Made by a program: the position numbers and the translations under genes. From the NCBI RefSeq assembly GCF_003850345.1, contig NZ_CP027707.1:2728001-2792000 (forward strand): a stretch of DNA of 64,000 nt. The letters are read 5' to 3'. This document shows positions 27,021 to 35,286 of the stretch, piece after piece (the stretch's first letter is position 1; every line of letters begins with the position of its first letter). This stretch comes from Pseudomonas chlororaphis subsp. piscium (GTDB taxonomy: Bacteria > Pseudomonadota > Gammaproteobacteria > Pseudomonadales > Pseudomonadaceae). The notes below the pieces were generated by a model that worked only from the letters and a program-made list of their open reading frames with translations, was not told where the DNA came from and made no database searches.

Positions 27021-27203
27021 TCACGAGGCCACCCCGGCGCGGGCCCGGCCGCTCGGGCACAAGCCCGTTTCGATTGGGCTCATGGCCGGGGTCAAGGCCG
27101 GAATGCGGCGAAGTGTCGCGGCATGGCCGCGGACCTCGAGGGCGCTGCCTCGGCTGATAAAAGGGAAGACATTGGCGGCGAAGCCGATGGTGGTCAGGTG
27201 CAT
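27021..27203 (-). CDS. short ORF between lux box and luxR, unknown
   Basis: 60 aa from the ATG at 27203, with AAGGA at suitable spacing. The sequence opens MHLTTIGFAANVFPFI and is otherwise rich in A, R and P. No family is recognised. It lies downstream of another short ORF with a strong ribosome site, both on the transcript expected from the lux-box promoter. Whether it is translated is uncertain; it could also be an eroded gene. Confidence 0.35.
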   Translation of the reverse strand: MHLTTIGFAANVFPFISRGSALEVRGHAATLRRIPALTPAMSPIETGLCPSGRARAGVAS

Positions 27204-27252
27204 GACTCGTCCTTGAGCGTGCTGGCCGTCGTCGGCCAAGGGTGGGATAGCG

Positions 27253-27318
27253 CTAGCGGGCACTTGGCGACCGCGAAGCGTTGAGCACTGTTTCGATCAC
27301 ACAAGGGTCACGCCACAT
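27253..27318 (-). CDS. 21-residue peptide ORF with strong ribosome site, quorum locus
   Basis: ATG at 27318 is preceded by TGGAGG seven bases away, the strongest ribosome site in the region. The product is MWRDPCVIETVLNASRSPSA plus R. It starts about 190 bases after the probable start point of the lux-box promoter. No known peptide family is recognised; the MWxxP start is only superficially like PqqA, and the conserved Glu-Tyr pair of PqqA is absent. It may be a leader or signalling peptide. Confidence 0.4.
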   Translation of the reverse strand: MWRDPCVIETVLNASRSPSAR

Positions 27319-27540
27319 AGCACACCTCCATTTGCTGCTTCTGATGGGGCGAAAGAGTCCGCGGCAGCTGGCCCCAGCTGTCGTGCGCGGAATGTCTTTA
27401 TAGTCGTGTGAGTGCTTGGAATGATCGGCGCGGGTTGGCAAATCTCAGCCCAGGGCCGTGACGAGTAGGCGGCGTGCGACGTTCAGACGAGCGTCGTTGG
27501 CAGTAACATGATTTTTAGCAAGGGCGCACGGGGGCAACAA

Positions 27541-27556
27541 CTACCAGATCTGGTAG
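27541..27556 (-). promoter_or_regulatory. lux box (perfect palindrome CTACCAGATCTGGTAG)
   Basis: A perfect 16-base palindrome, nearly identical to the phz box of P. chlororaphis and to other LuxR-family targets. On the minus strand a TAAAAAT -10-like sequence (27517-27511) lies at the distance expected for a box centred near -42. The plus-strand side leads only into the end of acnB, so the leftward short ORFs and the luxRI pair are the probable targets. Confidence 0.8.
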
Positions 27557-27610
27557 GGGAAAGCGCCTGGCGTTCTGGCGCTGGAGCGACTAGCGAGATA
27601 ATCGCCGGGA

Positions 27611-27649
27611 TAAAAAAACGCCGCGTATCGTCGTGGGATACGCGGCGTT
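27611..27649 (-). terminator. Rho-independent terminator of acnB
   Basis: On the minus strand AACGCCGCGTATC (27649-27637) pairs with GATACGCGGCGTT (27629-27617), followed by a T-run, 19 bases after the acnB stop. Confidence 0.95.
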
Positions 27650-27667
27650 CTTCATTGCCTTGCAGCC

Positions 27668-30277
27668 TTAGGCTTGAACCACCGGAATCTTGGCGTTCGC
27701 AGCAGCCTCACGGAACTCGGCGATCTGGTCGAAGCTCAGGTAGCGGTACACGTCCGCTGCCATGCTGTCGATCTTGCCGGCGTATTCCATGTACTCCTCG
27801 ACGGTCGGCAGGCGACCCAGGATGGACGCAACGGACGCCAGCTCGGCCGAAGCCAGGTAGACGTTCGCGCCGTCACCCAGACGGTTCGGGAAGTTACGGG
27901 TCGAAGTCGAAACCACGGTGGAGTTCGGCTCGACGCGTGCCTGGTTACCCATGCACAGCGAGCAGCCCGGCATTTCCATGCGCGCGCCAGCCTTGCCGTA
28001 GATGCCGTAGTAGCCTTCCTCGGTCAGCTGGTGAGCGTCCATCTTGGTCGGCGGCGACAGCCACAGACGGGTTGGCAGCTGACCCTTGACCTGATCCAGC
28101 AGCTTGCCGGCAGCGCGGAAGTGACCGATGTTGGTCATGCAGGAACCGATGAACACTTCGTCGATCTTCTCGCCAGCAACGCTGGAGAGCAGGCGAGCGT
28201 CGTCCGGGTCGTTCGGCGCGCACAGTACAGGCTCGCTGATGTCGGCCAGATCGATTTCGATGACTTCGGCGTATTCGGCGTCGGCATCGGCTTCCATCAG
28301 CTCAGGGTTGGCGATCCAGGCTTCCATCGCTTGAGCACGACGCTCCAGGGTACGCGCATCGCCGTAACCTTCGCCGATCATCCAGCGCAGCAGGGTGATG
28401 TTGGACTGCAGGTACTCGGTGATCGACTCTTTCGACAGCTTGATGGTGCAACCGGCAGCCGAACGCTCGGCCGAGGCGTCGGACAGCTCGAAAGCTTGTT
28501 CCAGGGTCAGACCTTCCAGGCCTTCGATCTCCAGGATGCGGCCGGAGAAGGCGTTTTTCTTGCCTTTCTTCTCGACGGTCAGCAGACCGTTCTGGATCGC
28601 GAAGTAAGGAATGGCATGAACCAGGTCACGCAGGGTGATGCCAGGTTTCATTTTGCCTTTGAAGCGCACCAGGATCGATTCCGGCATGTCCAGTGGCATC
28701 ACGCCAGTGGCAGCGGCGAACGCGACCAGACCGGAACCGGCCGGGAACGAGATGCCCATCGGGAAACGGGTGTGCGAGTCACCACCGGTACCCACGGTGT
28801 CTGGCAGCAGCATGCGGTTCAGCCACGAGTGGATGATGCCGTCGCCCGGACGCAGGGAAACACCGCCGCGGGTCATGATGAAGTCAGGCAGGGTGTGGTG
28901 GGTGGTCACGTCGATCGGCTTTGGATACGCCGCGGTGTGGCAGAAGGACTGCATCACCAGATCAGCGGAGAAGCCCAGGCACGCCAGGTCTTTCAGTTCG
29001 TCACGGGTCATTGGACCGGTGGTGTCCTGAGAACCTACGGTGGTCATCTTCGGTTCACAGTAGGTGCCAGGACGAACGCCTTTGCCTTCTGCCAGACCGC
29101 AAGCCTTGCCGACCATTTTCTGCGCCAGGGTGAAACCCTTGGTGCTTTCAGCCGGAGTTTCAGGCTTCTTGAACAGGTCGAACGGTGGCAGGCCCAGTTC
29201 GGCGCGAGCCTTCTCGGTCAGGCCACGGCCGATGATCAGCGGGATACGGCCGCCAGCGCGGACTTCGTCGAGCAGGACCGGGGTCTTCATTTCGAAGGTG
29301 GCCAGGACTTCGTCGCTGTTGTGCTTGGTGACTTTACCGGCGTGCGGGTACAGGTCGATCACGTCGCCCATGTTCATCTTCGACACATCGAATTCGATCG
29401 GCAGGGCGCCGGCGTCTTCCATGGTGTTGTAGAAGATCGGCGCGATCTTGCTGCCGAAGCAGAAGCCGCCCGCGCGCTTGTTCGGCACGTAAGGAACGTC
29501 GTCGCCGAAGAACCACAGTACGGAGTTGGTCGCCGACTTACGGGACGAACCGGTACCGACCACGTCGCCGACGTAGGCGATCGGGAAGCCGTCGTTGCGC
29601 ATCTGCTCGATCTGTTTCATCGGGCCGATGGCGCCTTGCTGATCCGGAACGATGCCGTCACGGGCCATTTTCAGCATGGCCAGGGCGTGCAGCGGGATGT
29701 CAGGACGGGACCAGGCATCCGGGGCAGGGGACAGGTCGTCGGTGTTGGTTTCGCCAGTCACCTTGAACACGCGCAGGCTGATCTTGTCGGCCAGTACCGG
29801 GCGGTTCTTGAACCACTCGCCGTCGGCCCAGGATTGCAGTACGCCTTGGGCGTGAACGTTGCCGTTCTTGGCTTTTTCGGCGACGTCGTGGAAGGCATCG
29901 AACATCAGCAGGGTGTGCTTGAGCTGTGCGGCCGCGACCGGCGCCAGTTCGGCGTCGTCCAGCAGCTGGACCAGGGTCACGATGTTGTAGCCGCCCTGCA
30001 TGGTGCCCAGCAGTTCAACGGCGCGCTTCTTGTCCAGCAGAGGGGATTTGGCTTCGCCTTTGGCCAGCGCGGAGAGGAAACCGGCCTTTACATAGGCGGC
30101 TTCGTCGACTCCTGGCGGAACGCGATTGGTGATCAGGTCAACGAGGAAGGCTTCTTCGCCAGCGGGGGGATTCTTCAGCAGCTCGACCAGGCCTGCAGTT
30201 TGTTCGGCGTTTAGCGGCTGGGGAACGATACCCAGGGCTGCACGCTCTTCGATATGTTTGCGGTAGGCTTCAAGCAC
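27668..30277 (-). CDS. acnB: bifunctional aconitate hydratase 2 / 2-methylisocitrate dehydratase
   Basis: 869 aa with a GTG start ([12 protein letters not shown]...), as in other Pseudomonas acnB genes. The order is the AcnB one: an N-terminal HEAT-like domain, then the swivel domain (~180-370), then the catalytic [4Fe-4S] domains; cluster cysteines are seen in [13 protein letters not shown], with ARVEP following and [16 protein letters not shown] upstream. It interconverts citrate and isocitrate in the TCA cycle and can act on 2-methylisocitrate. It is monocistronic with its own terminator; the 406-base upstream region contains an unusual nested inverted repeat. Confidence 0.98.
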   Translation of the reverse strand: MLEAYRKHIEERAALGIVPQPLNAEQTAGLVELLKNPPAGEEAFLVDLITNRVPPGVDEAAYVKAGFLSALAKGEAKSPLLDKKRAVELLGTMQGGYNIVTLVQLLDDAELAPVAAAQLKHTLLMFDAFHDVAEKAKNGNVHAQGVLQSWADGEWFKNRPVLADKISLRVFKVTGETNTDDLSPAPDAWSRPDIPLHALAMLKMARDGIVPDQQGAIGPMKQIEQMRNDGFPIAYVGDVVGTGSSRKSATNSVLWFFGDDVPYVPNKRAGGFCFGSKIAPIFYNTMEDAGALPIEFDVSKMNMGDVIDLYPHAGKVTKHNSDEVLATFEMKTPVLLDEVRAGGRIPLIIGRGLTEKARAELGLPPFDLFKKPETPAESTKGFTLAQKMVGKACGLAEGKGVRPGTYCEPKMTTVGSQDTTGPMTRDELKDLACLGFSADLVMQSFCHTAAYPKPIDVTTHHTLPDFIMTRGGVSLRPGDGIIHSWLNRMLLPDTVGTGGDSHTRFPMGISFPAGSGLVAFAAATGVMPLDMPESILVRFKGKMKPGITLRDLVHAIPYFAIQNGLLTVEKKGKKNAFSGRILEIEGLEGLTLEQAFELSDASAERSAAGCTIKLSKESITEYLQSNITLLRWMIGEGYGDARTLERRAQAMEAWIANPELMEADADAEYAEVIEIDLADISEPVLCAPNDPDDARLLSSVAGEKIDEVFIGSCMTNIGHFRAAGKLLDQVKGQLPTRLWLSPPTKMDAHQLTEEGYYGIYGKAGARMEMPGCSLCMGNQARVEPNSTVVSTSTRNFPNRLGDGANVYLASAELASVASILGRLPTVEEYMEYAGKIDSMAADVYRYLSFDQIAEFREAAANAKIPVVQA

Positions 30278-30396
30278 AGTATTACCCTCATCAGTGGTCC
30301 CAAATGGGTGTCCGGGACGCTCATCCCGAAATTGCCGTACTCATGCGCTGCGTGACGTTGTGGGTCACTTGGCCAGAATTACCGACAATTCCTTAC

Positions 30397-30535
30397 AGAA
30401 GCTGCTTTCAAAGTTTTACGCCTGCAGAACGGGAGCTGATGAGGGTTGGCGCTGGGCTTTCCCCGCTGGAAAGACCCATCGCCAACACCGCTCTGAAGGA
30501 ACGACTGTGCTCGTGACGCTTTGAAAACAGCTTCT
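30397..30535. repeat. 139-bp nested inverted repeat upstream of acnB (MITE-like or structured RNA)
   Basis: The ends AGAAGCTGCTTTCAAAG (30397-30413) and CTTTGAAAACAGCTTCT (30519-30535) are inverted copies matching at 16 of 17 positions. Inside are further inverted pairs: GAGC/GCTC, GTTGGCG/CGCCAAC and TTTCC/GGAAA near 30446-30490. The whole can fold into one long interrupted hairpin. No target-site duplication is evident. The spacer 30278-30683 otherwise holds promoter sequence for acnB and the rightward gene. Confidence 0.6.
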
Positions 30536-30683
30536 AACGGACATTGGCGCCTAAAAAGGCTGGCTGATTCTACGGCAAAAAAAAATTAAAGGTAAGTTCG
30601 CCCCTGAAGTTTGAGGGGTGATCAATGTTAGACAAAGGGCTAACATGCGGGCCTGTTTCGCTTTTTTCGCGTATTGCCTACTT

Positions 30684-31154
30684 ATGCCCAATCAGACGAT
30701 CAAGACCCCCTGCGTCGGCCTCTGCTCCACTGTCTACGGTGACCTGGTGTGCCGTGGCTGCAAACGTTTCCACCACGAAGTGATCCACTGGAACGGCTAC
30801 AACGAGGAAGAAAAACACGCGGTGTGGCTGCGTCTCGAGCAATTGCTGGTGCAGGTGATGGCGGCCAAGCTGGAGGTCTTCGATCCCCAGCGGCTGCGCG
30901 AGCAGCTGGAGCAGCGCAAGATCCGCTTCGTGCCGCACCAGTCGGAATATTGCTGGGCCTATCAGCTGATCGCCCGCGGGGCGCGGGTGATCAACCAGCT
31001 GGAAGCCTACGGGATGGTGCTGCTGCCGGAGTTTCGCGACTGGGAACTGCCGGAGTTGCGCGATGCCATCGATCGGGAGTTTTTCCTCCTGTCGGAAGCC
31101 CACTACCAGCGGTATATCGCCCCGGGGTTTCTCAAGGACGCCTTTGGCGCCTGA
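30684..31154 (+). CDS. DUF1289 domain-containing protein
   Basis: 156 aa from the ATG at 30684 (MPNQTIKTPCVGLC). The N-terminal DUF1289 domain (residues ~7-55) has the cysteine pattern PCVGLCSTVYGDLVCRGCKRF and the following HxxxHWNxYxxEEK region, suggesting a small metal-binding knuckle. The C-terminal ~100 residues are helical and conserved in pseudomonads without a known role. Start choice rests on homologue-like N-terminus; an in-frame extension to 30618 is less likely. Followed by a REP pair. Confidence 0.85.
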   Translation: MPNQTIKTPCVGLCSTVYGDLVCRGCKRFHHEVIHWNGYNEEEKHAVWLRLEQLLVQVMAAKLEVFDPQRLREQLEQRKIRFVPHQSEYCWAYQLIARGARVINQLEAYGMVLLPEFRDWELPELRDAIDREFFLLSEAHYQRYIAPGFLKDAFGA

Positions 31155-31165
31155 TCGCTAAAAGC

Positions 31166-31242
31166 ATCGCGGGCAAGTCGGATCGCCGCCCGCTCGCTCC
31201 TACAGGCCGGTGGGATCTTGTAGGAGCGAGGCTTGCCCGCGA
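31166..31242. repeat. inverted REP pair, one copy with internal expansion
   Basis: Left unit 31166-31205 is the longer variant (ATCGCGGGCAAGTCGGATCG...CGCTCCTACAG); right unit 31218-31242 is the standard GTAGGAGCGAGGCTTGCCCGCGA. It separates convergent genes. Confidence 0.88.
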
Positions 31243-31261
31243 AGGCGGCCGAAAGGTTGCA

Positions 31262-32125
31262 TTAATGCTTGCTGGCCACCTCTTCCAGGTGGTCCATGAT
31301 GACCTCCGGCTTGAGCACCAGCACGTCGCTTTCCAGGGAGTCGAGCACCACTTCCGCGGTGTTGCCGATCAGCGCCCCGGAAATCCCGGTGCGCGCCACG
31401 GTGCCGATGATGGTCAGCGCCGCCTGCAATTCATGGGCGGTGTGCGGGATCAGCACGTCCGCCGGGCCTTCCTCTATATGCAGGTGGGTATCGTCGATAT
31501 CGAATTCGGCCTGGAATGCCTTGCACTGCTCGCGGTAGCGCGCCTCGATGGTTTCCTTGAGCTGGAACACCGGGTCGGACGCCGACAGCATCGGCGACGG
31601 ATGGGCGCTGATTACATGCAGCTGCGCCTTGGCCAGGCTGGCGATGTCGAAACCATGGTCGACGATGCTGGCATGCAGGGTGCGGTGCTCGCCGTCGGCA
31701 TTGCCGACGTCGATGGCCGCCAGGATCACGCCGCCGGTCCAGGGCTTGGCGGTTTTCACCAGCAGCACCGGGCTTGGGCAGTAGCGCAGCAGTTTCCAGT
31801 CGGCGGGGGTGAGCAGGGCCTTTTTCAGCGGGTTGTCGGCAAAGTGCTGCTTGATCACCAGGCCACAGCCTTCGGCCTGCTGCACGTCGATGATGGTGCT
31901 GTGCAGGCTGTCGTTCCAGGCCTGCTCGGTGGTCACGCTGTAGCCCTCGCTCAGCAGGCTGCTCTTGAGCACGCTCAGCAGTGCCGAGTGCTCGTGCTTC
32001 TTGTCGCACACCAGCAGGTGCAGATGGGCCTGGGTCACCCCGGCGATCAGCTTGGCGCGCTTGAGCGCGAGGCTTTCGGAATGCTCGGGCTCGATGACCA
32101 CCAGGATGCTGCGGATGGCTTGCAT
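31262..32125 (-). CDS. universal stress protein, two Usp domains (UspE-like)
   Basis: 287 aa from the ATG at 32125 (MQAIRSILVVIEPEH), with GGAG upstream. Two tandem Usp folds: residues 1-~150 and ~155-287, the second containing GGVILAAIDVGNADGEH and the terminal IIGTVARTGISGALIGNTAE ATP-binding-like glycine loop with LESDVLVLKP. It is a cytoplasmic stress and anaerobic-survival protein. The promoter carries a perfect Anr/FNR box centred 42 bases before the expected start, so induction under oxygen limitation is predicted. Confidence 0.92.
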   Translation of the reverse strand: MQAIRSILVVIEPEHSESLALKRAKLIAGVTQAHLHLLVCDKKHEHSALLSVLKSSLLSEGYSVTTEQAWNDSLHSTIIDVQQAEGCGLVIKQHFADNPLKKALLTPADWKLLRYCPSPVLLVKTAKPWTGGVILAAIDVGNADGEHRTLHASIVDHGFDIASLAKAQLHVISAHPSPMLSASDPVFQLKETIEARYREQCKAFQAEFDIDDTHLHIEEGPADVLIPHTAHELQAALTIIGTVARTGISGALIGNTAEVVLDSLESDVLVLKPEVIMDHLEEVASKH

Positions 32126-32165
32126 GGTCGGGATCTCCAGAGAGGTATTAAGGCTACTTTGCACA

Positions 32166-32208
32166 ACTATAGTTGCTGCGCGTCGCCGTGGATGTTGATG
32201 CACATCAA
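32166..32208 (-). promoter_or_regulatory. Anr/FNR-dependent promoter of the usp gene
   Basis: TTGAT-N4-ATCAA (32195-32208) is a perfect Anr/FNR site. On the minus strand TATAGT (32171-32166) gives a -10, with transcription starting near 32159, so the box is centred at about -42, the class II activator position. Confidence 0.85.
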
Positions 32209-32240
32209 GCGCCGCGGCTGGTGGTCTGTGGCGCGGCCGG

Positions 32241-32246
32241 TATAAT
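32241..32246 (+). promoter_or_regulatory. -10 element upstream of miaE
   Basis: Perfect TATAAT in GGTATAATCGGCGCCC, predicting transcription from about 32253. No good -35 was seen; the Anr box lies about 50 bases upstream of this start and could influence it. Confidence 0.5.
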
Positions 32247-32284
32247 CGGCGCCCTTCGCCGTGAACCCTTATGCCGTGAGCCCC

Positions 32285-32368
32285 ATGTTATCTATCCCTG
32301 AAGTCGCCACCGTCCTGCCTTGCGAGCACATTATCTTCAAGGCTGCCCAGAAGGACGAACGGCCATGA
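32285..32368 (+). CDS. possible short upstream ORF coupled to miaE
   Basis: 27 codons (MLSIPEVATVLPC...KDERP), ending in a TGA that overlaps the miaE start (ATGA). It begins about 30 bases after the expected transcription start and would be translated first. No strong ribosome site precedes it. The four-base overlap suggests translational coupling, but chance cannot be excluded. Confidence 0.3.
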   Translation: MLSIPEVATVLPCEHIIFKAAQKDERP

Positions 32369-32970
32369 ACCTGCCGGAAATCCATGAGTTCCTCGGCTGC
32401 CGCACGCCGGATGCCTGGGTCCAGGCGGCCCTGGCGGATCAGGAAACCCTGCTGATCGACCACAAGAACTGCGAATTCAAGGCGGCCAGCACGGCCCTGA
32501 GCCTGATCGCCAAGTACCACTCCCATGTCGACCTGATCAACATGATGTCGCGCCTGGCCCGGGAAGAACTGGTGCACCACGAGCAGGTCATGCGCCTGAT
32601 GAAACGGCGCAAGATCGAACTGCGCCAGCTGTCGGCCGGGCGTTATGCCTCGGGCCTGCGCAAGGTGGTGCGTAGCCACGAACCGGTGAAGTTGGTGGAC
32701 ACCCTGGTGGTCGGCGCCTTTATCGAGGCCCGCAGCTGCGAGCGTTTCGAGGCGCTGGTGCCGCACCTGGACGAAGAACTGGGCAAGTTCTATTTCGGCC
32801 TGCTGAAAAGCGAGGCCCGGCACTTCCAGGGCTACCTGAAGCTGGCCTATCAGTACGGCGACGCCAAGGACATCGCCCAGGTGATCGAGAAGGTGCGCGC
32901 CGCCGAGCGCGAACTGATCGAGTCGCCGGACGTCGAGTTCCGCTTCCACAGCGGCGTGCCTACTCTGTAA
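32365..32970 (+). CDS. miaE: tRNA-(ms2io6A)-hydroxylase
   Basis: 201 aa. Di-iron carboxylate protein of the ferritin-like fold; iron-binding motifs are visible as REELVHHEQVM, FIEARSCERFEAL and SEARHFQGYLKLA. It hydroxylates the isopentenyl side chain of ms2i6A37 in tRNAs reading UNN codons, using O2. Start ATG at 32365, with AAGGACGAAC upstream. Monocistronic apart from the possible upstream short ORF; a terminator follows at 33039. Confidence 0.97.
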   Translation: MNLPEIHEFLGCRTPDAWVQAALADQETLLIDHKNCEFKAASTALSLIAKYHSHVDLINMMSRLAREELVHHEQVMRLMKRRKIELRQLSAGRYASGLRKVVRSHEPVKLVDTLVVGAFIEARSCERFEALVPHLDEELGKFYFGLLKSEARHFQGYLKLAYQYGDAKDIAQVIEKVRAAERELIESPDVEFRFHSGVPTL

Positions 32971-33038
32971 AACGGCCCAGGTCGGTTGAAAACTACGGGC
33001 AAATTGTAAAAAACTCTTAAAAGCATGAAACATCACTG

Positions 33039-33065
33039 AAAACCGGCCACCTGGGCCGGTTTTTG
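33039..33065 (+). terminator. Rho-independent terminator of miaE
   Basis: AAAACCGGCC and GGCCGGTTTT with a 5-base loop, ending in a T-run; partly bidirectional. Confidence 0.93.
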
Positions 33066-33101
33066 CTGTCTGTCCTGGTCTCAGACTTATCCGATGCCGC
33101 C

Positions 33102-33107
33102 TATAAT
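33102..33107 (+). promoter_or_regulatory. -10 element of the response regulator operon
   Basis: TATAAT in GCCTATAATGCGC, 36 bases before the response regulator ATG; start near 33114. No clear -35, so an activator may be needed. Confidence 0.5.
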
Positions 33108-33142
33108 GCGCACCCCAATTGTGCGCTCTCAGACTGGTATTT

Positions 33143-33850
33143 ATGGATAACCCGGGTCTTGGCAAAGTATTGCTGGTGGAAGATGACGAGAAGCTCGCCG
33201 GGCTGATCGCGCACTTCCTGTCCCAACACGGTTTCGAGGTTCGGGCGGTGCATCGTGGCGATGTGGCGCTGACGGCCTTTCTCGAGTTCAAGCCGAAAAT
33301 CGTCGTCCTCGACCTGATGCTGCCGGGCCAGAGCGGCCTGCACGTGTGCCGGGAGATCCGCAACGTGGCGGACACGCCCATCGTCATTCTCACCGCCAAG
33401 GAAGACGACCTGGACCATATCCTGGGTCTTGAGTCCGGCGCCGACGACTACGTGATCAAGCCGATCAAGCCGCCGGTGCTGCTGGCCCGCCTGCGTGCCC
33501 TGCAACGGCGCCAGCTACCGGAGCCGACGGTGCGCGGCGCGCTGGAGTTCGGCCGCCTGACCCTCGACCGCAGTTGCCGGGAAGTGCGCCTGGCCGGCGA
33601 GCTGATCGAACTGACCACCATGGAGTTCGAGCTGCTGTGGCTGCTGGCCAGTTCGGCGGGCAAGATCCTCTCCCGCGACGACATCCTCAACCGCATGCGC
33701 GGCATCGCCTTCGACGGCCTCAACCGCAGCGTCGACGTCTACATCAGCAAGCTGCGCGGCAAACTCCAGGACAACCCCCGCGAACCGGTGTGCATCAAGA
33801 CCATCTGGGGCAAGGGCTATCTGTTCAATCCCTTCGCGTGGGAGCTCTAG
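33143..33850 (+). CDS. OmpR-family response regulator (RstA-like)
   Basis: 235 aa. Receiver domain 1-~122 with the acidic pair VEDDEK, phosphoacceptor D57 (IVVLDLMLPG) and the Thr/Lys region ILTAKEDD and DDYVIKPIKPP; winged-helix DNA-binding domain ~135-233 ending TIWGKGYLFNPFAWEL. Its receiver (ILGLESGADDYVIK...PPVLLARLRALQRR) is closest in appearance to RstA. The next gene, a histidine kinase, starts directly after its stop. Target genes are unknown; the MipA gene is nearby but convergent. Confidence 0.93.
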   Translation: MDNPGLGKVLLVEDDEKLAGLIAHFLSQHGFEVRAVHRGDVALTAFLEFKPKIVVLDLMLPGQSGLHVCREIRNVADTPIVILTAKEDDLDHILGLESGADDYVIKPIKPPVLLARLRALQRRQLPEPTVRGALEFGRLTLDRSCREVRLAGELIELTTMEFELLWLLASSAGKILSRDDILNRMRGIAFDGLNRSVDVYISKLRGKLQDNPREPVCIKTIWGKGYLFNPFAWEL

Positions 33851-35134
33851 ATGCTGCGGCTGTTTCTGGGTTTGTACATTGTCCTGGCCATAGGTTTTGC
33901 CGGGGCGATCACCGCGGTCGATCACATCTTCACGGCGATCCTCGAAGACCCGCTGGAAGCCTACAACCGCGATGCGGTGCGCGGGCCGGCCTATAGCCTG
34001 GTGGAACAGTTGCGGCCGTTCGATAGCGTCGAACGCGAACGGCAATTGCAGGGGCTGCAGCCGCATTACGGCTTGCAGTTGCGCCTGGTGAACGCCGACG
34101 CGCTGGGCCTGAGCGCCCGTGAACAAGCCTTGCTGGCATCCAACCAGTTGGTGGTGCGGCAAGAGTTCACCGAGTTTATCGCCAGCATCGACCAGGGCCC
34201 GCAATTGCTCAGCATCAAGTTGCCGGAAGAGCCCTCGCTGACCCGCTTCTACACCATCGCCGCCTATGTCTTTCTCGGCGCGCTGGTGGGCATCGTCCTG
34301 TATTTCTGGGTGCGTCCGCACTGGCGCGACCTGGAACAGCTGCGGCTGGCGGCCGAACGTTTCGGCGACAACGACCTGAGCGCGCGCCTGCACCTGTCGC
34401 GGCGCTCGAACATTCGCGAGCTGGCCGAACACTTCAACCGCATGGCCAGCCGCATCGAAGGCCTGATCGCCAATCAGCGCGAGCTGACCAACGCGGTGTC
34501 CCATGAGTTGCGCACGCCCATCGCCCGCCTGTCGTTCGAACTCGACCAGCTCAAGCAGTCCGATCCGAAACACAACCGCGAGCTGATCGCCGACATGTAC
34601 GCCGATCTCGGCGAGCTGGAGGAAATGGTCTCCGAGCTGCTGACCTATGCCAGCCTGGAACACGGCGCCACGGTGATCAACCGCGAGACTATCCAGGCCC
34701 ACAGCTGGCTCGACAGCGTGGTCGGCAGTGTCGCCCTGGAGGCGGAAGCGGCGGGGGTGCAGATCCTGATCCGGGCCTGCGAGGTCGAGTGCATCAGCAT
34801 CGAACCGCGGTTCATGGCGCGGGCGGTGATCAACCTGCTGCGCAATGCCATTCGCTACGCCGAGCGGCGTGTCGAGGTGTCCCTGGTGCGGGTCGGGCAG
34901 GGCTATGAAATCCAGGTCAACGACGACGGCCCGGGCGTGCCGGTGGAAGGGCGCAAGAAGATCTTCGAGCCATTCTCCCGGCTCGACGCCAGCCGCGACC
35001 GCCGCACCGGCGGCTTCGGCCTTGGCTTGGCGCTGGTGCGGCGGGTGTCGCAATCCCACGGCGGCCAGGTCGAGGTGACGGATTCGCAGTGGGGCGGCGC
35101 GTCGTTTCGCATGACCTGGGCGCAGGTCGAATAA
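33851..35134 (+). CDS. sensor histidine kinase (RstB-like)
   Basis: 427 aa. Transmembrane segments at ~4-22 and ~135-155 flank a ~110-residue periplasmic sensor; a HAMP linker follows, then the phosphoacceptor H218 (NAVSHELRTPIARL), N box (INLLRNAIRYA), and glycine boxes DDGPGVP and GGFGLGLALVRR. Inner-membrane kinase for the adjacent regulator, translated immediately after it. The periplasmic signal cannot be inferred. Confidence 0.95.
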   Translation: MLRLFLGLYIVLAIGFAGAITAVDHIFTAILEDPLEAYNRDAVRGPAYSLVEQLRPFDSVERERQLQGLQPHYGLQLRLVNADALGLSAREQALLASNQLVVRQEFTEFIASIDQGPQLLSIKLPEEPSLTRFYTIAAYVFLGALVGIVLYFWVRPHWRDLEQLRLAAERFGDNDLSARLHLSRRSNIRELAEHFNRMASRIEGLIANQRELTNAVSHELRTPIARLSFELDQLKQSDPKHNRELIADMYADLGELEEMVSELLTYASLEHGATVINRETIQAHSWLDSVVGSVALEAEAAGVQILIRACEVECISIEPRFMARAVINLLRNAIRYAERRVEVSLVRVGQGYEIQVNDDGPGVPVEGRKKIFEPFSRLDASRDRRTGGFGLGLALVRRVSQSHGGQVEVTDSQWGGASFRMTWAQVE

Positions 35135-35165
35135 CCGGGAACACCTGATGGTCCGTGTCGCACCG

Positions 35166-35229
35166 ATCGCGGGCAAGCCTCGCTCCTACAGAATGGCGTG
35201 CTTCTGTAGGAGCGAGGCTTGCCCGCGAT
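35166..35229. repeat. inverted REP pair
   Basis: ATCGCGGGCAAGCCTCGCTC and its inverted copy with a 14-base spacer, lying between the convergent kinase and mipA genes. Confidence 0.92.
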
Positions 35230-35286
35230 GAACGATAACGTGGTGTACCTGATGTTCCGCGATAGCATCAGAACGGCCAACACCGC

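Noticed and set aside
27253..27318. PqqA-like redox cofactor precursor
   Set aside because: Only the MWxxP start is shared; the cross-linked Glu and Tyr positions of PqqA are absent and no pqq genes are near.
27674..30214. 846-codon open frame opposite acnB
   Set aside because: Shadow of acnB codon usage, with no recognisable protein features.
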